Made by a program: the position numbers and the translations under genes
The notes under the pieces: model-generated
The model's input: the letters and a program-made list of their open reading frames with translations, nothing else
What the model was told of the DNA's origin: nothing
Database searches by the model: none
Shown here: positions 1-12,345 of the stretch, one piece after another
Layout of the letters: every line of letters starts with the position of its first letter
How positions within the stretch are numbered: position 1 is the first letter of the stretch
NCBI GenBank assembly: GCA_932294295.1
Contig: OW028580.1
Span: forward strand, 13,545,374-13,609,373
Origin: Alitta virens
Lineage: Eukaryota > Annelida > Polychaeta > Phyllodocida > Nereididae
Direction: 5' to 3'
Length of the DNA: 64,000 bases

Positions 1-330
1 TCTCTGAAATGATGGGGAAACATCATGTAAGTACAAATCGACAATAACTTCTCGTTAATTTCTAAAGAACTCCATTATATGAAAATACGGTTAGATCTAT
101 TTATCAAACCGTCAGTCAATATAGAAATAAAAACCTGGTCCTTCGATGATCTGTGAGTCACCTGGTTTAGCGATGAGTACAGTTGTCTGGTCGATCCTAT
201 TACTCTCTTACAATAATCAATTAAGAAATCTATTAGATGATGTAACAATTCCTGTGAACCCTACATAACCTTACATGATCAATTTGAAAATATTACCCAA
301 TAATAGTTCTATGCAAATCACTAATTCAGG

Positions 331-475
331 CCTTCCAAGGCATTGTCTTATGCCAAATTCTGATAGAGAGACATCCAGCTGGGATGTTGCGCATAAAGGA
401 GGCTCGTCCTGGGTTTGAATCCAGTCCTTCAGAGGAGCAGACCAGTCTCACCACTAGACCACCCAGCTGCATGCA
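331..475 (-). repeat. tRNA-derived SINE relic inside each satellite unit
   Basis: On the minus strand the unit reads like the head of a tRNA-derived SINE. There is an A-box-like segment (GGTCTAGTGGTGAGA) and, about 30 bases later, a B-box-like segment (GGATTCAAACCC). The bases that follow (CTCCTCTGAAGG before the B box and CATCCCAGCTGGATGTC after it) recur in the free SINE copies near 10.5 kb and 36.3 kb. The same segment recurs in every complete unit at 706-bp spacing; coordinates are for the first copy. Confidence 0.7.
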
Positions 476-3400
476 ATTCAACATGATCCGAAATAGCCAA
501 TTTAGACCTACTAAGGCCACCCCTTACACTGAGCAAAAGAAACAAAAGTGGAAAGCATTCTTTTGAAAGAATACCTCAAACTTTATATCCCTCATGGAAA
601 GCCAAATTTCAATGCATAACCTTTGCTGCTCTCATTTTTGCTATTGTACCATTCATACCCGAGTAATGCCAGATCTGTCAGTCTATGCTTTACATCTGAT
701 AGGGGCTCTCTGAAATGATGGGGAAACATCATGTAAGTACAAATCGACAATAACTTCTCGTTAACTTCTAAAGAACTCCATTATATGAAAATACGGTTAG
801 ATCTATTTATCAAACCGTCAGTCAATATAGAAATAAAAACCCGGTCCTTCAATGATCGGTAAGTCACCTGGTTTAGCAATGAGTACAGTTGTCTGGTCGA
901 TCCTATTACTCTCTTACAATAATCAATTAAGAAATCTATTAGATGATGTAACAATTCCTGTGAACCCTACATAACCTTACATGATCAATTTGAAAATATT
1001 ACCCAATAATAGTTCTATGCAAATCACTAATTCAGGCCTTCCAAGGCATTGTCTTATGCCAAATTCTGATAGAGAGACATCCAGCTGGGATGTTGCGCAT
1101 AAAGGAGGCCCATCCTGGGTTTGAATCCAAGTCCTTCAGAGGAGCAGACCAGTCTCACCACTAGACCACCCAGCTGCATGCAATTCAACATGATCCGAAA
1201 TAGCCAATTTAGACCTACTAAGGCCACCCCTTACACTGAGCAAAAGAAACAAAAGTGGAAAGCATTCTTTTGAAAGAATACCTCAAACTTTATATCCCTC
1301 ATGGAAAGCCAAATTTCAATGCATAACCTTTGCTGCTCTCATTTTTGCTATTGTACCATTCATACCCGAGTAATCCCAGATCTGTCAGTCTATGCTTTAC
1401 ATCTGATAGGGGCTCTCTGAAATGATGGGGAAACATCATGTAAGTACAAATCGACAATAACTTCTCGTTAATTTCTAAAGAACTCCATTATATGAAAATA
1501 CGGTTAGATCTATTTATCAAACCGTCAGTCAATATAGAAATAAAAACCCGGTCCTTCGATGATCTGTGAGTCACCTGGTTTAGCGATGAGTACAGTTGTC
1601 TGGTCGATCCTATTACTCTCTTACAATAATCAATTAAGAAATCTATTAGATGATGTAACAATTCCTGTGAACCCTACATAACCTTACATGATCAATTTGA
1701 AAATATTACCCAATAATAGTTCTATGCAAATCACTAATTCAGGCCTTCCAAGGCATTGTCTTATGCCAAATTCTGATAGAGAGACATCCAGCTGGGATGT
1801 TGCGCATAAAGGAGGCCCATCCTGGGTTTGAATCCAGTCCTTCAGAGGAGCAGACCAGTCTCACCACTAGACCACCCAGCTGCATGCAATTCAACATGAT
1901 CCGAAATAGCCAATTTAGACCTACTAAGGCCACCCCTTACACTGAGCAAAAGAAACAAAAGTGGAAAGCATTCTTTTGAAAGAATACCTCAAACTTTATA
2001 TCCCTCATGGAAAGCCAAATTTCAATGCATAACCTTTGCTGCTCTCATTTTTGCTATTGTACCATTCATACCCGAGTAATCCCAGATCCATCAGTCTATG
2101 CTTTACATCTGATAGGGGCTCTCTGAAATGATGGGGAAACATCATGTAAGTACAAATCGACAATAACTTCTCGTTAATTTCTAAAGAACTCCATTATATG
2201 AAAATACGGTTAGATCTATTTATCAAACCGTCAGTCAATATAGAAATAAAAACCCGGTCCTTCAATGATCGGTAAGTCACCTGGTTTAGCGATGAGTACA
2301 GTTGTCTGGTCGATCCTATTACTCTCTTACAATAATCAATTAAGAAATCTATTAGATGATGTAACAATTCCTGTGAACCCTACATAACCTTACATGATCA
2401 ATTTGAAAATATTACCCAATAATAGTTCTATGCAAATCACTAATTCAGGCCTTCCAAGGCATTGTCTTATGCCAAATTCTGATAGAGAGACATCCAGCTG
2501 GGATGTTGCGCATAAAGGAGGCTCATCCTGGGTTTGAATCCAGTCCTTCAGAGGAGCAGACCAGTCTCACCACTAGACCACCCAGCTGCATGCAATTCAA
2601 CATGATCCGAAATAGCCAATTTAGACCTATTAAGGCCACCCCTTACACTGAGCAAAAGAAACAAAAGTTGAAAGCATTCTTTTGAAAGAATACCTCCAAC
2701 TTTATATCCCTCATGGAAAGCCAAATTTCAATGCATAACCTTTGCTGCTCTCATTTTTGCTATTGTACCATTCATACCCGAGTAATGCCAGATCTGTCAG
2801 TCTTTGCTTTACATCTGATAGGGGCTCTCTGAAATGATGGGGAAACATCATGTAAGTACAAATCGACAATAACTTCTCGTTAACTTCTAAAGAACTCCAT
2901 TATATGAAAATACGGTTAGATCTATTTATCAAACCGTCAGTCAATATAGAAATAAAAACCCGGTCCTTCGATGATCTGTGAGTCACCTGGTTTAGCGATG
3001 AGTACAGTTGTCTGGTCGATCCTATTACTCTCTTACAATAATCAATTAAGAAATCTATTAGATGATGTAACAATTCCTGTGAACCCTACATAACCTTACA
3101 TGATCAATTTGAAAATATTACCCAATAATAGTTCTATGCAAATCACTAATTCAGGCCTTCCAAGGCATTGTCTTATGCCAAATTCTGATAGAGAGACATC
3201 CAGCTGGGATGTTGCGCATAAAGGAGGCCCATCCTGGGTTTGAATCCAGTCCTTCAGAGGAGCAGACCAGTCTCACCACTAGACCACCCAGCTGCATGCA
3301 ATTCAACATGATCCGAAATAGCCAATTTAGACCTATTAAGGCCACCCCTTACACTGAGCAAAAGAAACAAAAGTTGAAAGCATTCTTTTGAAAGAATACC

Positions 3401-3531
3401 TCCAACTTTATATCCCTCATGGAAAGCCAAATTTCAATGCATAACCTTTGCTGCTCTCATTTTTGCTATTGTACCATTCATACCCGAGTAATGCCAGATC
3501 TGTCAGTCTATGCTTTACATCTGATAGGGGC

Positions 3532-6500
3532 TCTCTGAAATGATGGGGAAACATCATGTAAGTACAAATCGACAATAACTTCTCGTTAACTTCTAAAGAA
3601 CTCCATTATATGAAAATACGGTTAGATCTATTTATCAAACCGTCAGTCAATATAGAAATAAAAACCCGGTCCTTCAATGATCGGTAAGTCACCTGGTTTA
3701 GCGATGAGTACAGTTGTCTGGTCGATCCTATTACTCTCTTACAATAATCAATTAAGAAATCTATTAGATGATGTAACAATTCCTGTGAACCCTACATAAC
3801 CTTACATGATCAATTTGAAAATATTACCCAATAATAGTTCTATGCAAATCACTAATTCAGGCCTTCCAAGGCATTGTCTTATGCCAAATTCTGATAGAGA
3901 GACATCCAGCTGGGATGTTGCGCATAAAGGAGACCCATCCTGGGTTTGAATCCAGTCCTTCAGAGGAGCAGACCAGTCTCACCACTAGACCACCCTGCTG
4001 CATGCAATTCAACATGATCCGAAATAGCCAATTTAGACCTACTAAGGCCACCCCTTACACTGAGCAAAAGAAACAAAAGTGGAAAGCATTCTTTTGAAAG
4101 AATACCTCCAACTTTATATCCCTTATGGAAAGCCAAATTTCAATGCATAACCTTTGCTGCTCTCATTTTTGCTATTGTACCATTCATACCCGAGTAATGC
4201 CAGATCTGTCAGTCTATGCTTTACATCTGATAGGGGCTCTCTGAAATGATGGGGAAACATCATGTAAGTACAAATCGACAATAACTTCTCGTTAACTTCT
4301 AAAGAACTCCATTATATGAAAATACGGTTATATCTATTTATCAAACCGTCAGTCAATATAGAAATAAAAACCCGGTCCTTCAATGATCTGTGAGTCACCT
4401 GGTTTAGCGATGAGTACAGTTGTCTGGTCGATTCTATTACTCTCTTACAATAATCAATTAAGAAATCTATTAGATGATGTAACAATTCCTGTGAACCCTA
4501 CATAACCTTACATGATCAATTTGAAAATATTACCCAATAATAGTTCTATGCAAATCACTAATTCAGGCCTTCCAAGGCATTGTCTTATGCCAAATTCTGA
4601 TAGAGAGACATCCAGCTGGGATGTTGCGCATAAAGGAGGCCCATCCTGGGTTTGAATCCAGTCCTTCAGAGGAGCAGACCAGTCTCACCACTAGACCACC
4701 CAGCTGCATGCAATTCAACATGATCCGAAATAGCCAATTTAGACCTACTAAGGCCACCCCTTACACTGAGCAAAAGAAACAAAAGTGGAAAGCATTCTTT
4801 TGAAAGAATACCTCAAACTTTATATCCCTCATGGAAAGCCAAATTTCAATGCATATTTTTTGCTGTTCTCATTTTCGCTATTGTACCATTCATACCCGAG
4901 TAATGCCAGATCTGTCAGTCTTTGCTTTACATCTGATAGGGGCTCTCTGAAATGATGGGGAAACATCATGTAAGTACAAATCGACAATAACTTCTCGTTA
5001 ACTTCTAAAGAACTCCATTATATGAAAATACGGTTAGATCTATTTATCAAACCGTCAGTCAATATAGAAATAAAAACCCGGTCCTTCGATGATCTGTGAG
5101 TCACCTGGTTTAGCGATGAGTACAGTTGTCTGGTCGATCCTATTACTCTCTTACAATAATCAATTAAGAAATCTATTAGATGATGTAACAATTCCTGTGA
5201 ACCCTACATAACCTTACATGATCAATTTGAAAATATTACCCAATAATAGTTCTATGCAAATCACTAATTCAGGCCTTCCAAGGCATTGTCTTATGCCAAA
5301 TTCTGATAGAGAGACATCCAGCTGGGATGTTGCGCATAAAGGAGGCCCATCCTGGGTTTGAATCCAGTCCTTCAGAGGAGCAGACCAGTCTCACCACTAG
5401 ACCACCCAGCTGCATGCAATTCAACATGATCCGAAACAGCCAATTTAGACCTATTAAGGCCACCCTTTACACTGAGCAAAAGAAACAAAAGTTGAAAGCA
5501 TTCTTTTGAAAGAATACCTCCAACTTTATATCCCTCATGGAAAGCCAAATTTCAATGCATAACCTTTGCTGCTCTCATTTTTGCTATTGTACCATTCATA
5601 CCCGAGTAATGCCAGATCTGTCAGTCTATGCTTTACATCTGATTGGGGCTCTCTGAAATGATGGGGAAACATCATGTAAGTACAAAGCAACAATAACTTC
5701 TCGTTAACTTCTAAAGAACTCCATTATATGAAAATACGGTTAGATCTATTTATCAAACCGTCAGTCAATATAGAAATAAAAACCCGGTCCTTCGATGATC
5801 TGTGAGTCACCCGGTTTAGCGATGAGTACAGTTGTCTGGTCGATCCTAATACTCTCTTACAATAATCAATTAAGAAATCTATTAGATGGTGTAACAATTC
5901 CTGTGAACCCTACATAACCTTACATGATCAATTTGAAAATATTACCCAATAATAGTTCTATGCAAATCACTAATTCAGGCCTTCCAAGGCATTGTCTTAT
6001 GCCAAATTCTGATAGAGAGACATCCAGCTGGGATGTTGCGCATAAAGGAGGCCCATCCTGGGTTTGAATCCAGTCCTTCAGAGGAGCAGACCAGTCTCAC
6101 CACTAGACCACCCAGCTGCATGCAATTCAACATGATCCGAAATAGCCAATTTAGACCTATTAAGGCCACCCCTTACACTGAGCAAAAGAAACAAAAGTTG
6201 AAAGCATTCTTTTGAAAGAATACCTCCAACTTTATATCCCTCATGGAAAGCCAAATTTCAATGCATAACCTTTGCTGCTCTCATTTTTGCTATTGTACCA
6301 TTCATACCCGAGTAATGCCAGATCTGTCAGTCTATGCTTTACATCTGATAGGGGCTCTCTGAAATGATGGGGAAACATCATGTAAGTACAAATCGACAAT
6401 AACTTCTCGTTAACTTCTAAAGAACTCCATTATATGAAAATACGGTTAGATCTATTTATCAAACCGTCAGTCAATATAGAAATAAAAACCCGGTCCTTCA

Positions 6501-9179
6501 ATGATCGGTAAGTCACCTGGTTTAGCGATGAGTACAGTTGTCTGGTCGATCCTATTACTCTCTTACAATAATCAATTAAGAAATCTATTAGATGATGTAA
6601 CAATTCCTGTGAACCCTACATAACCTTACATGATCAATTTGAAAATATTACCCAATAATAGTTCTATGCAAATCACTAATTCAGGCCTTCCAAGGCATTG
6701 TCTTATGCCAAATTCTGATAGAGAGACATCCAGCTGGGATGTTGCGCATAAAGGAGACCCATCCTGGGTTTGAATCCAGTCCTTCAGAGGAGCAGACCAG
6801 TCTCACCACTAGACCACCCTGCTGCATGCAATTCAACATGATCCGAAATAGCCAATTTAGACCTACTAAGGCCACCCCTTACACTGAGCAAAAGAAACAA
6901 AAGTGGAAAGCATTCTTTTGAAAAAATACCTCCAACTTTATATCCCTTATGGAAAGCCAAATTTCAATGCATAACCTTTGCTGCTCTCATTTTTGCTATT
7001 GTACCATTCATACCCGAGTAATGCCAGATCTGTCAGTCTATGCTTTACATCTGATAGGGGCTCTCTGAAATGATGGGGAAACATCATGTAAGTACAAATC
7101 GACAATAACTTCTCGTTAACTTCTAAAGAACTCCATTATATGAAAATACGGTTATATCTATTTATCAAACCGTCAGTCAATATAGAAATAAAAACCCGGT
7201 CCTTCAATGATCTGTGAGTCACCTGGTTTAGCGATGAGTACAGTTGTCTGGTCGATTCTATTACTCTCTTACAATAATCAATTAAGAAATCTATTAGATG
7301 ATGTAACAATTCCTGTGAACCCTACATAACCTTACATGATCAATTTGAAAATATTACCCAATAATAGTTCTATGCAAATCACTAATTCAGGCCTTCCAAG
7401 GCATTGTCTTATGCCAAATTCTGATAGAGAGACATCCAGCTGGGATGTTGCGCATAAAGGAGGCCCATCCTGGGTTTGAATCCAGTCCTTCAGAGGAGCA
7501 GACCAGTCTCACCACTAGACCACCCAGCTGCATGCAATTCAACATGATCCGAAATAGCCAATTTAGACCTACTAAGGCCACCCCTTACACTGAGCAAAAG
7601 AAACAAAAGTGGAAAGCATTCTTTTGAAAGAATACCTCAAACTTTATATCCCTCATGGAAAGCCAAATTTCAATGCATATTTTTTGCTGTTCTCATTTTC
7701 GCTATTGTACCATTCATACCCGAGTAATGCCAGATCTGTCAGTCTTTGCTTTACATCTGATAGGGGCTCTCTGAAATGATGGGGAAACATCATGTAAGTA
7801 CAAATCGACAATAACTTCTCGTTAACTTCTAAAGAACTCCATTATATGAAAATACGGTTAGATCTATTTATCAAACCGTCAGTCAATATAGAAATAAAAA
7901 CCCGGTCCTTCGATGATCTGTGAGTCACCTGGTTTAGCGATGAGTACAGTTGTCTGGTCGATCCTATTACTCTCTTACAATAATCAATTAAGAAATCTAT
8001 TAGATGATGTAACAATTCCTGTGAACCCTACATAACCTTACATGATCAATTTGAAAATATTACCCAATAATAGTTCTATGCAAATCACTAATTCAGGCCT
8101 TCCAAGGCATTGTCTTATGCCAAATTCTGATAGAGAGACATCCAGCTGGGATGTTGCGCATAAAGGAGGCCCATCCTGGGTTTGAATCCAGTCCTTCAGA
8201 GGAGCAGACCAGTCTCACCACTAGACCACCCAGCTGCATGCAATTCAACATGATCCGAAACAGCCAATTTAGACCTATTAAGGCCACCCTTTACACTGAG
8301 CAAAAGAAACAAAAGTTGAAAGCATTCTTTTGAAAGAATACCTCCAACTTTATATCCCTCATGGAAAGCCAAATTTCAATGCATAACCTTTGCTGCTCTC
8401 ATTTTTGCTATTGTACCATTCATACCCGAGTAATGCCAGATCTGTCAGTCTATGCTTTACATCTGATTGGGGCTCTCTGAAATGATGGGGAAACATCATG
8501 TAAGTACAAAGCAACAATAACTTCTCGTTAACTTCTAAAGAACTCCATTATATGAAAATACGGTTAGATCTATTTATCAAACCGTCAGTCAATATAGAAA
8601 TAAAAACCCGGTCCTTCGATGATCTGTGAGTCACCCGGTTTAGCGATGAGTACAGTTGTCTGGTCGATCCTATTACTCTCTTACAATAATCAATTAAGAA
8701 ATCTATTAGATGGTGTAACAATTCCTGTGAACCCTACATAACCTTACATGATCAATTTGAAAATATTACCCAATAATAGTTCTATGCAAATCACTAATTC
8801 AGGCCTTCCAAGGCATTGTCTTATGCCAAATTCTGATAGAGAGACATCCAGCTGGGATGTTGCGCATAAAGGAGGCTCATCCTGGGTTTGAATCCAGTCC
8901 TTCAGAGGAGCAGACCAGTCTCACCACTAGACCACCCAGCTGCATGCAATTCAACATGATCCGAAATAGCCAATTTAGACCTACTAAGGCCACCCCTTAC
9001 ACTGAGCAAAAGAAACAAAAGTGGAAAGCATTCTTTTGAAAGAATACCTCCAACTTTATATCCCTCATGGAAAACCAAATTTCAATGCATAACCTTTGCT
9101 GCTCTCATTTTTGCTATTGTACCATTCATACCCGAGTAATCCCAGATCTGTCAGTCTATGCTTTACATCTGATAGGGGC
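3532..9179. repeat. Higher-order repeat: two copies of a 4-unit (2824-bp) block
   Basis: Units at 3532, 4238, 4944 and 5650 share private variants, in the same order, with units at 6356, 7062, 7768 and 8474. Examples are GTTATATC in units 2 and 6 of the pair, a TTTTTTGCTGTTCTC variant, and AAAGCAACAATAAC in the fourth unit of each block. This indicates a recent duplication of a four-unit segment. The break points probably lie inside flanking units rather than exactly at unit starts, because the last unit of the second block matches its partner only in its first part. Confidence 0.85.
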
Positions 9180-10201
9180 TCTCTGAAATGATGGGGAAAC
9201 ATCATGTAAGTACAAATCGACAATAACTTCTCGTTAACTTCTAAAGAACTCCATTATATGAAAATACGGTTAGATCTATTTATCAAACCGTCAGTCAATA
9301 TAGAAATAAAAACCCGGTCCTTCGATGATCTGTGAGTCACCTGGTTTAGCGATGAGTACAGTTGTCTGGTCGATCCTATTACTCTCTTACAATAATCAAT
9401 TAAGAAATCTATTAGATGATGTAACAATTCCTGTGAACCCTACATAACCTTACATGATCAATTTGAAAATATTACCCAATAATAGTTCTATGCAAATCAC
9501 TAATTCAGGCCTTCCAAGGCATTGTCTTATGCCAAATTCTGATAGAGAGACATCCAGCTGGGATGTTGCGCATAAAGGAGGCCCATCCTGGGTTTGAATC
9601 CAGTCCTTCAGAGGAGCAGACCAGTCTCACCACTAGACCACCCAGCTGCATGCAATTCAACATGATCCGAAATAGCCAATTTAGACCTACTAAGGCCACC
9701 CCTTACACTGAGCAAAAGAAACAAAAGTGGAAAGCATTCTTTTGAAAGAATACCTCCAACTTTATATCCCTCATGGAAAGCCAAATTTCAATGCATAACC
9801 TTTGCTGCTCTCATTTTTGCTATTGTACCATTCATACCCGAGTAATGCCAGATCCATCAGTCTATGCTTTACATCTGATAGGGGCTCTCTGAAATGATGG
9901 GGAAACATCATGTAAGTACAAATCGACAATAACTTCTCGTTAACTTCTAAAGAACTCCATTATATGAAAATACGGTTAGATCTATTTATCAAACCATCAG
10001 TCAATATAGAAATAAAAACCCTTTCCTACGATGATCTGTGAGTCACCTGGTTTAGCGATGAGTACAGTTGTCTGGTCGATCCTATTACTCTCTTACAATA
10101 ATCAATTAAGAAATCTATTAGATGATGTAACAATTCCTGTGAACCCTACATAACCTTACATGATCAATTTGAAAATATTACCCAATAATAGTTCTATGCA
10201 A

Positions 10202-12150
10202 TAAATCAACTACATCACCTTACAAACACTGTGAATTCTATAAATCATATAATTAAAAAAAACTACTGGTGTACTGAGATTGTGCTGTAAAACCTTGAAC
10301 ATGCCTATGCCGGTTTACTAGGAATGCGCAAAACCTTTGGGGAGGGGTCGGGGCACCCCTTGCAATGGGGAGGGTAGATGGGTGATGATGGATATATGTA
10401 GTTGATGATGGGTGAAACTCATTTGGTAAACACGTCGATGGTAAACAGTCAAGTTGTAGTCATGCATAATACATATATAGTGTTAAGATGCTTGCCTGCT
10501 CCTCTGAAGTACCCGGGTTTAATCCCAGGGCCGGGCACCTTTCATGAACATCATCCCATCTGGAAGTCATTCAGATGAGACGTTAAATTGGCAGTCCCTT
10601 GTACTCAGTGTCTATGCTGAGGCAAGTAAAATACCCCACCCATGGGGTTAATGTACAACATGGGTGGACTCCTCTCTCACCCCAACAATCAACCCTCGAC
10701 AGTGGCAATAACTTGTTTTTAGGGCTGCACTTCCCACATCTATCAATCTATCTACATATAGATTAAGTCACCCATAAAATATATAACCTTAGAAAAAAAA
10801 CAATCCATTAAACCCATAACAATAACCCATGCTAAATATCTATATCTCCATTTACAAAATCCTAATAACCCATCAAATAATAAATCCTACACTAAAATGT
10901 GTAATGTATATTCAGCAATAGTATTCCTAGGCGTTTATAAAATGTCACCCTAAATTCAATGTGCACAAATGTATCATATTGCGTATACATAAAACGGTAA
11001 ACCGGTATGTGCAGCATATATAAGCATATATATTATTCCTATGTGTTGTCTCATTATATAGGCATATGTTAAATGTTACTCCAAACTTCAATGTAATAAA
11101 TACCTCGTGTTCTCAAGAGCTCTGAGTGTGTGAGTGCCACTGAGTGGTGTACATGCAAACGCGACCCGGTGGGATATCCAGCGATTTCCGGCGGGAATAT
11201 GTTTTTATAGTCACAAACAGCAATGCAAATGACCGACCAGGCGTATTAGCCAATCATATTCGTCGATTACAGCCCCTCCCCTTTAATTAACGCCTTAATT
11301 TTGCGCCCAAATTTACCGTGGATTAATGCGAAACTTATACACTGTGATTGACAATAATTGCAATATATAAAAGCATTTAAAAGGATAAGCTAATTGAAAC
11401 TATTGGAAATTAACTTAGATCATTACAATAATAATAACAAGAAAATGATCATTCAGAACATCCCCTGATTTATTGATCAGAAATATTGTAAAACAACGAT
11501 ATTCAATTTAACGCAATTTAAGGTTAAGCATTGCACTTAATAATGTCAGACTTAAGACGTTTTATGGGACACTCGGTGACATGTGCTGACCAAATATAAT
11601 TAGAATCTAAAATGTATATCTATAGCAATTTCCTACATATGTATATATCTATTAATAGGAAATTGAAGTGCTGTTTTGAACTTTCAGAATATAGGCCTAA
11701 ACTGTCATCCAATTTTCCAAAAAAAAAAATTAGTAAATTAGTAAGAAAGAATTACGCAATATTGCATATAGACAAAAACTTGGCACTGCGGCTCCAATGC
11801 TTGGTTTCAATGGCCTCATGAATTTAAACAGAAAAATGCATATATATATATATTTATTATTATAAAATTCATTTGAGTGCAAATGCACCTGTTCACCTCA
11901 CTTTGATTGTGACACCTTAAATTGTTTTTGTAGGTGTCACTGTGTTGGTAAACAAAATTAACAACTGTTTTGTTAAAGTCCAATAATCCAGACAGTGGCA
12001 CCGTTAACAACACCTTTTGGTGACAACAGCATTTATCTGTATAACTTAATTGAATAAGACCACAGAAGCAGTTGAAAGCTTTTTAGTAAACAACATAGAA
12101 CTTCAACAGTTAACATTCACAACAAAACTGCAAAAAACTATTTCACGCAA
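10202..12150. other. Non-coding stretch after the satellite
   Basis: No convincing gene. It contains a SINE (10485-10740), AT-rich sequence with scattered TATATA runs, and a short GC-richer island around 11130-11310 with inverted CCAAT motifs and an E2F-like GGCGGGAA element. The 60-70 aa open frames here have low-complexity composition and no recognisable domain. Confidence 0.5.
10485..10740 (+). repeat. tRNA-derived SINE copy
   Basis: A B-box-like GGGTTTAATCCC follows CTCCTCTGAAGTACCC. The body includes TCATGAACATCATCCCATCTGG, ACTCAGTGTCTATGCTGAGG and a tail with ACCCCACCCATGGGG and ATGTACAACATGGGTGGACTCC. Blocks of the same body recur near 35.3, 36.3, 42.3 and 24.3 kb and, in reverse, inside the satellite unit, which defines one interspersed family. 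Confidence 0.7.
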
Positions 12151-12154
12151 TATT

Positions 12155-12345
12155 ATGACAGCCTGGGATGACAGGAGCTCAGAGGTAGCGCTCTGGGCTT
12201 CCAACCGCTGGGTCCTGGGTTCGATTCCAGGTCAAGCCTAAGTTGGATGGCTGTTTAATCCTCTATCTCATTGCCATGGTCTCTGCCTGTCCTGATTAGC
12301 CCAACTGGACGTAAAGCCCTAATCACCCACCCACTGACCTGCATT
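12155..12345 (+). repeat. Second tRNA-derived SINE type
   Basis: A tRNA-like head has an A-box-like AGCTCAGAGGTAGCGCTC and a good B box (GGGTTCGATTCC) 35-40 bases downstream. It is followed by a non-tRNA body with CTGATTAGCCCAACTGGACG. The acceptor stem cannot be paired convincingly, so this is a SINE or tRNA pseudogene rather than a functional tRNA. It belongs to a different family from the copy at 10.5 kb. Confidence 0.6.

Larger units (their letters stand above)
1..10201. repeat. Satellite array, 706-bp unit, about 14.4 copies
   Basis: The sequence repeats head to tail with a 706-bp period. Units start at 1, 707, 1414, 2120, 2826, 3532, 4238, 4944, 5650, 6356, 7062, 7768, 8474, 9180 and 9886; the unit at 707 is 707 bp because of one inserted base. 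The last unit stops after about 315 bp, where unique sequence begins. The window starts inside the array, so its true length is unknown. Copies differ at only a few positions. The 60-64 aa open frames seen in every unit on both strands are repeat artefacts with no family resemblance and should not be annotated as genes. Confidence 0.97.

Noticed and set aside
326..9745. 60-64 aa open frames repeated on both strands through the satellite
   Set aside because: They recur only because the unit recurs, overlap each other on opposite strands, and match no family. The shared sequence is a SINE relic.
1..10201. CRISPR array
   Set aside because: The repeats are 706-bp tandem units without unique spacers, in a eukaryotic genome.
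12155..12240. Functional tRNA gene
   Set aside because: A and B boxes are present, but the acceptor and anticodon stems do not pair and a SINE body follows.
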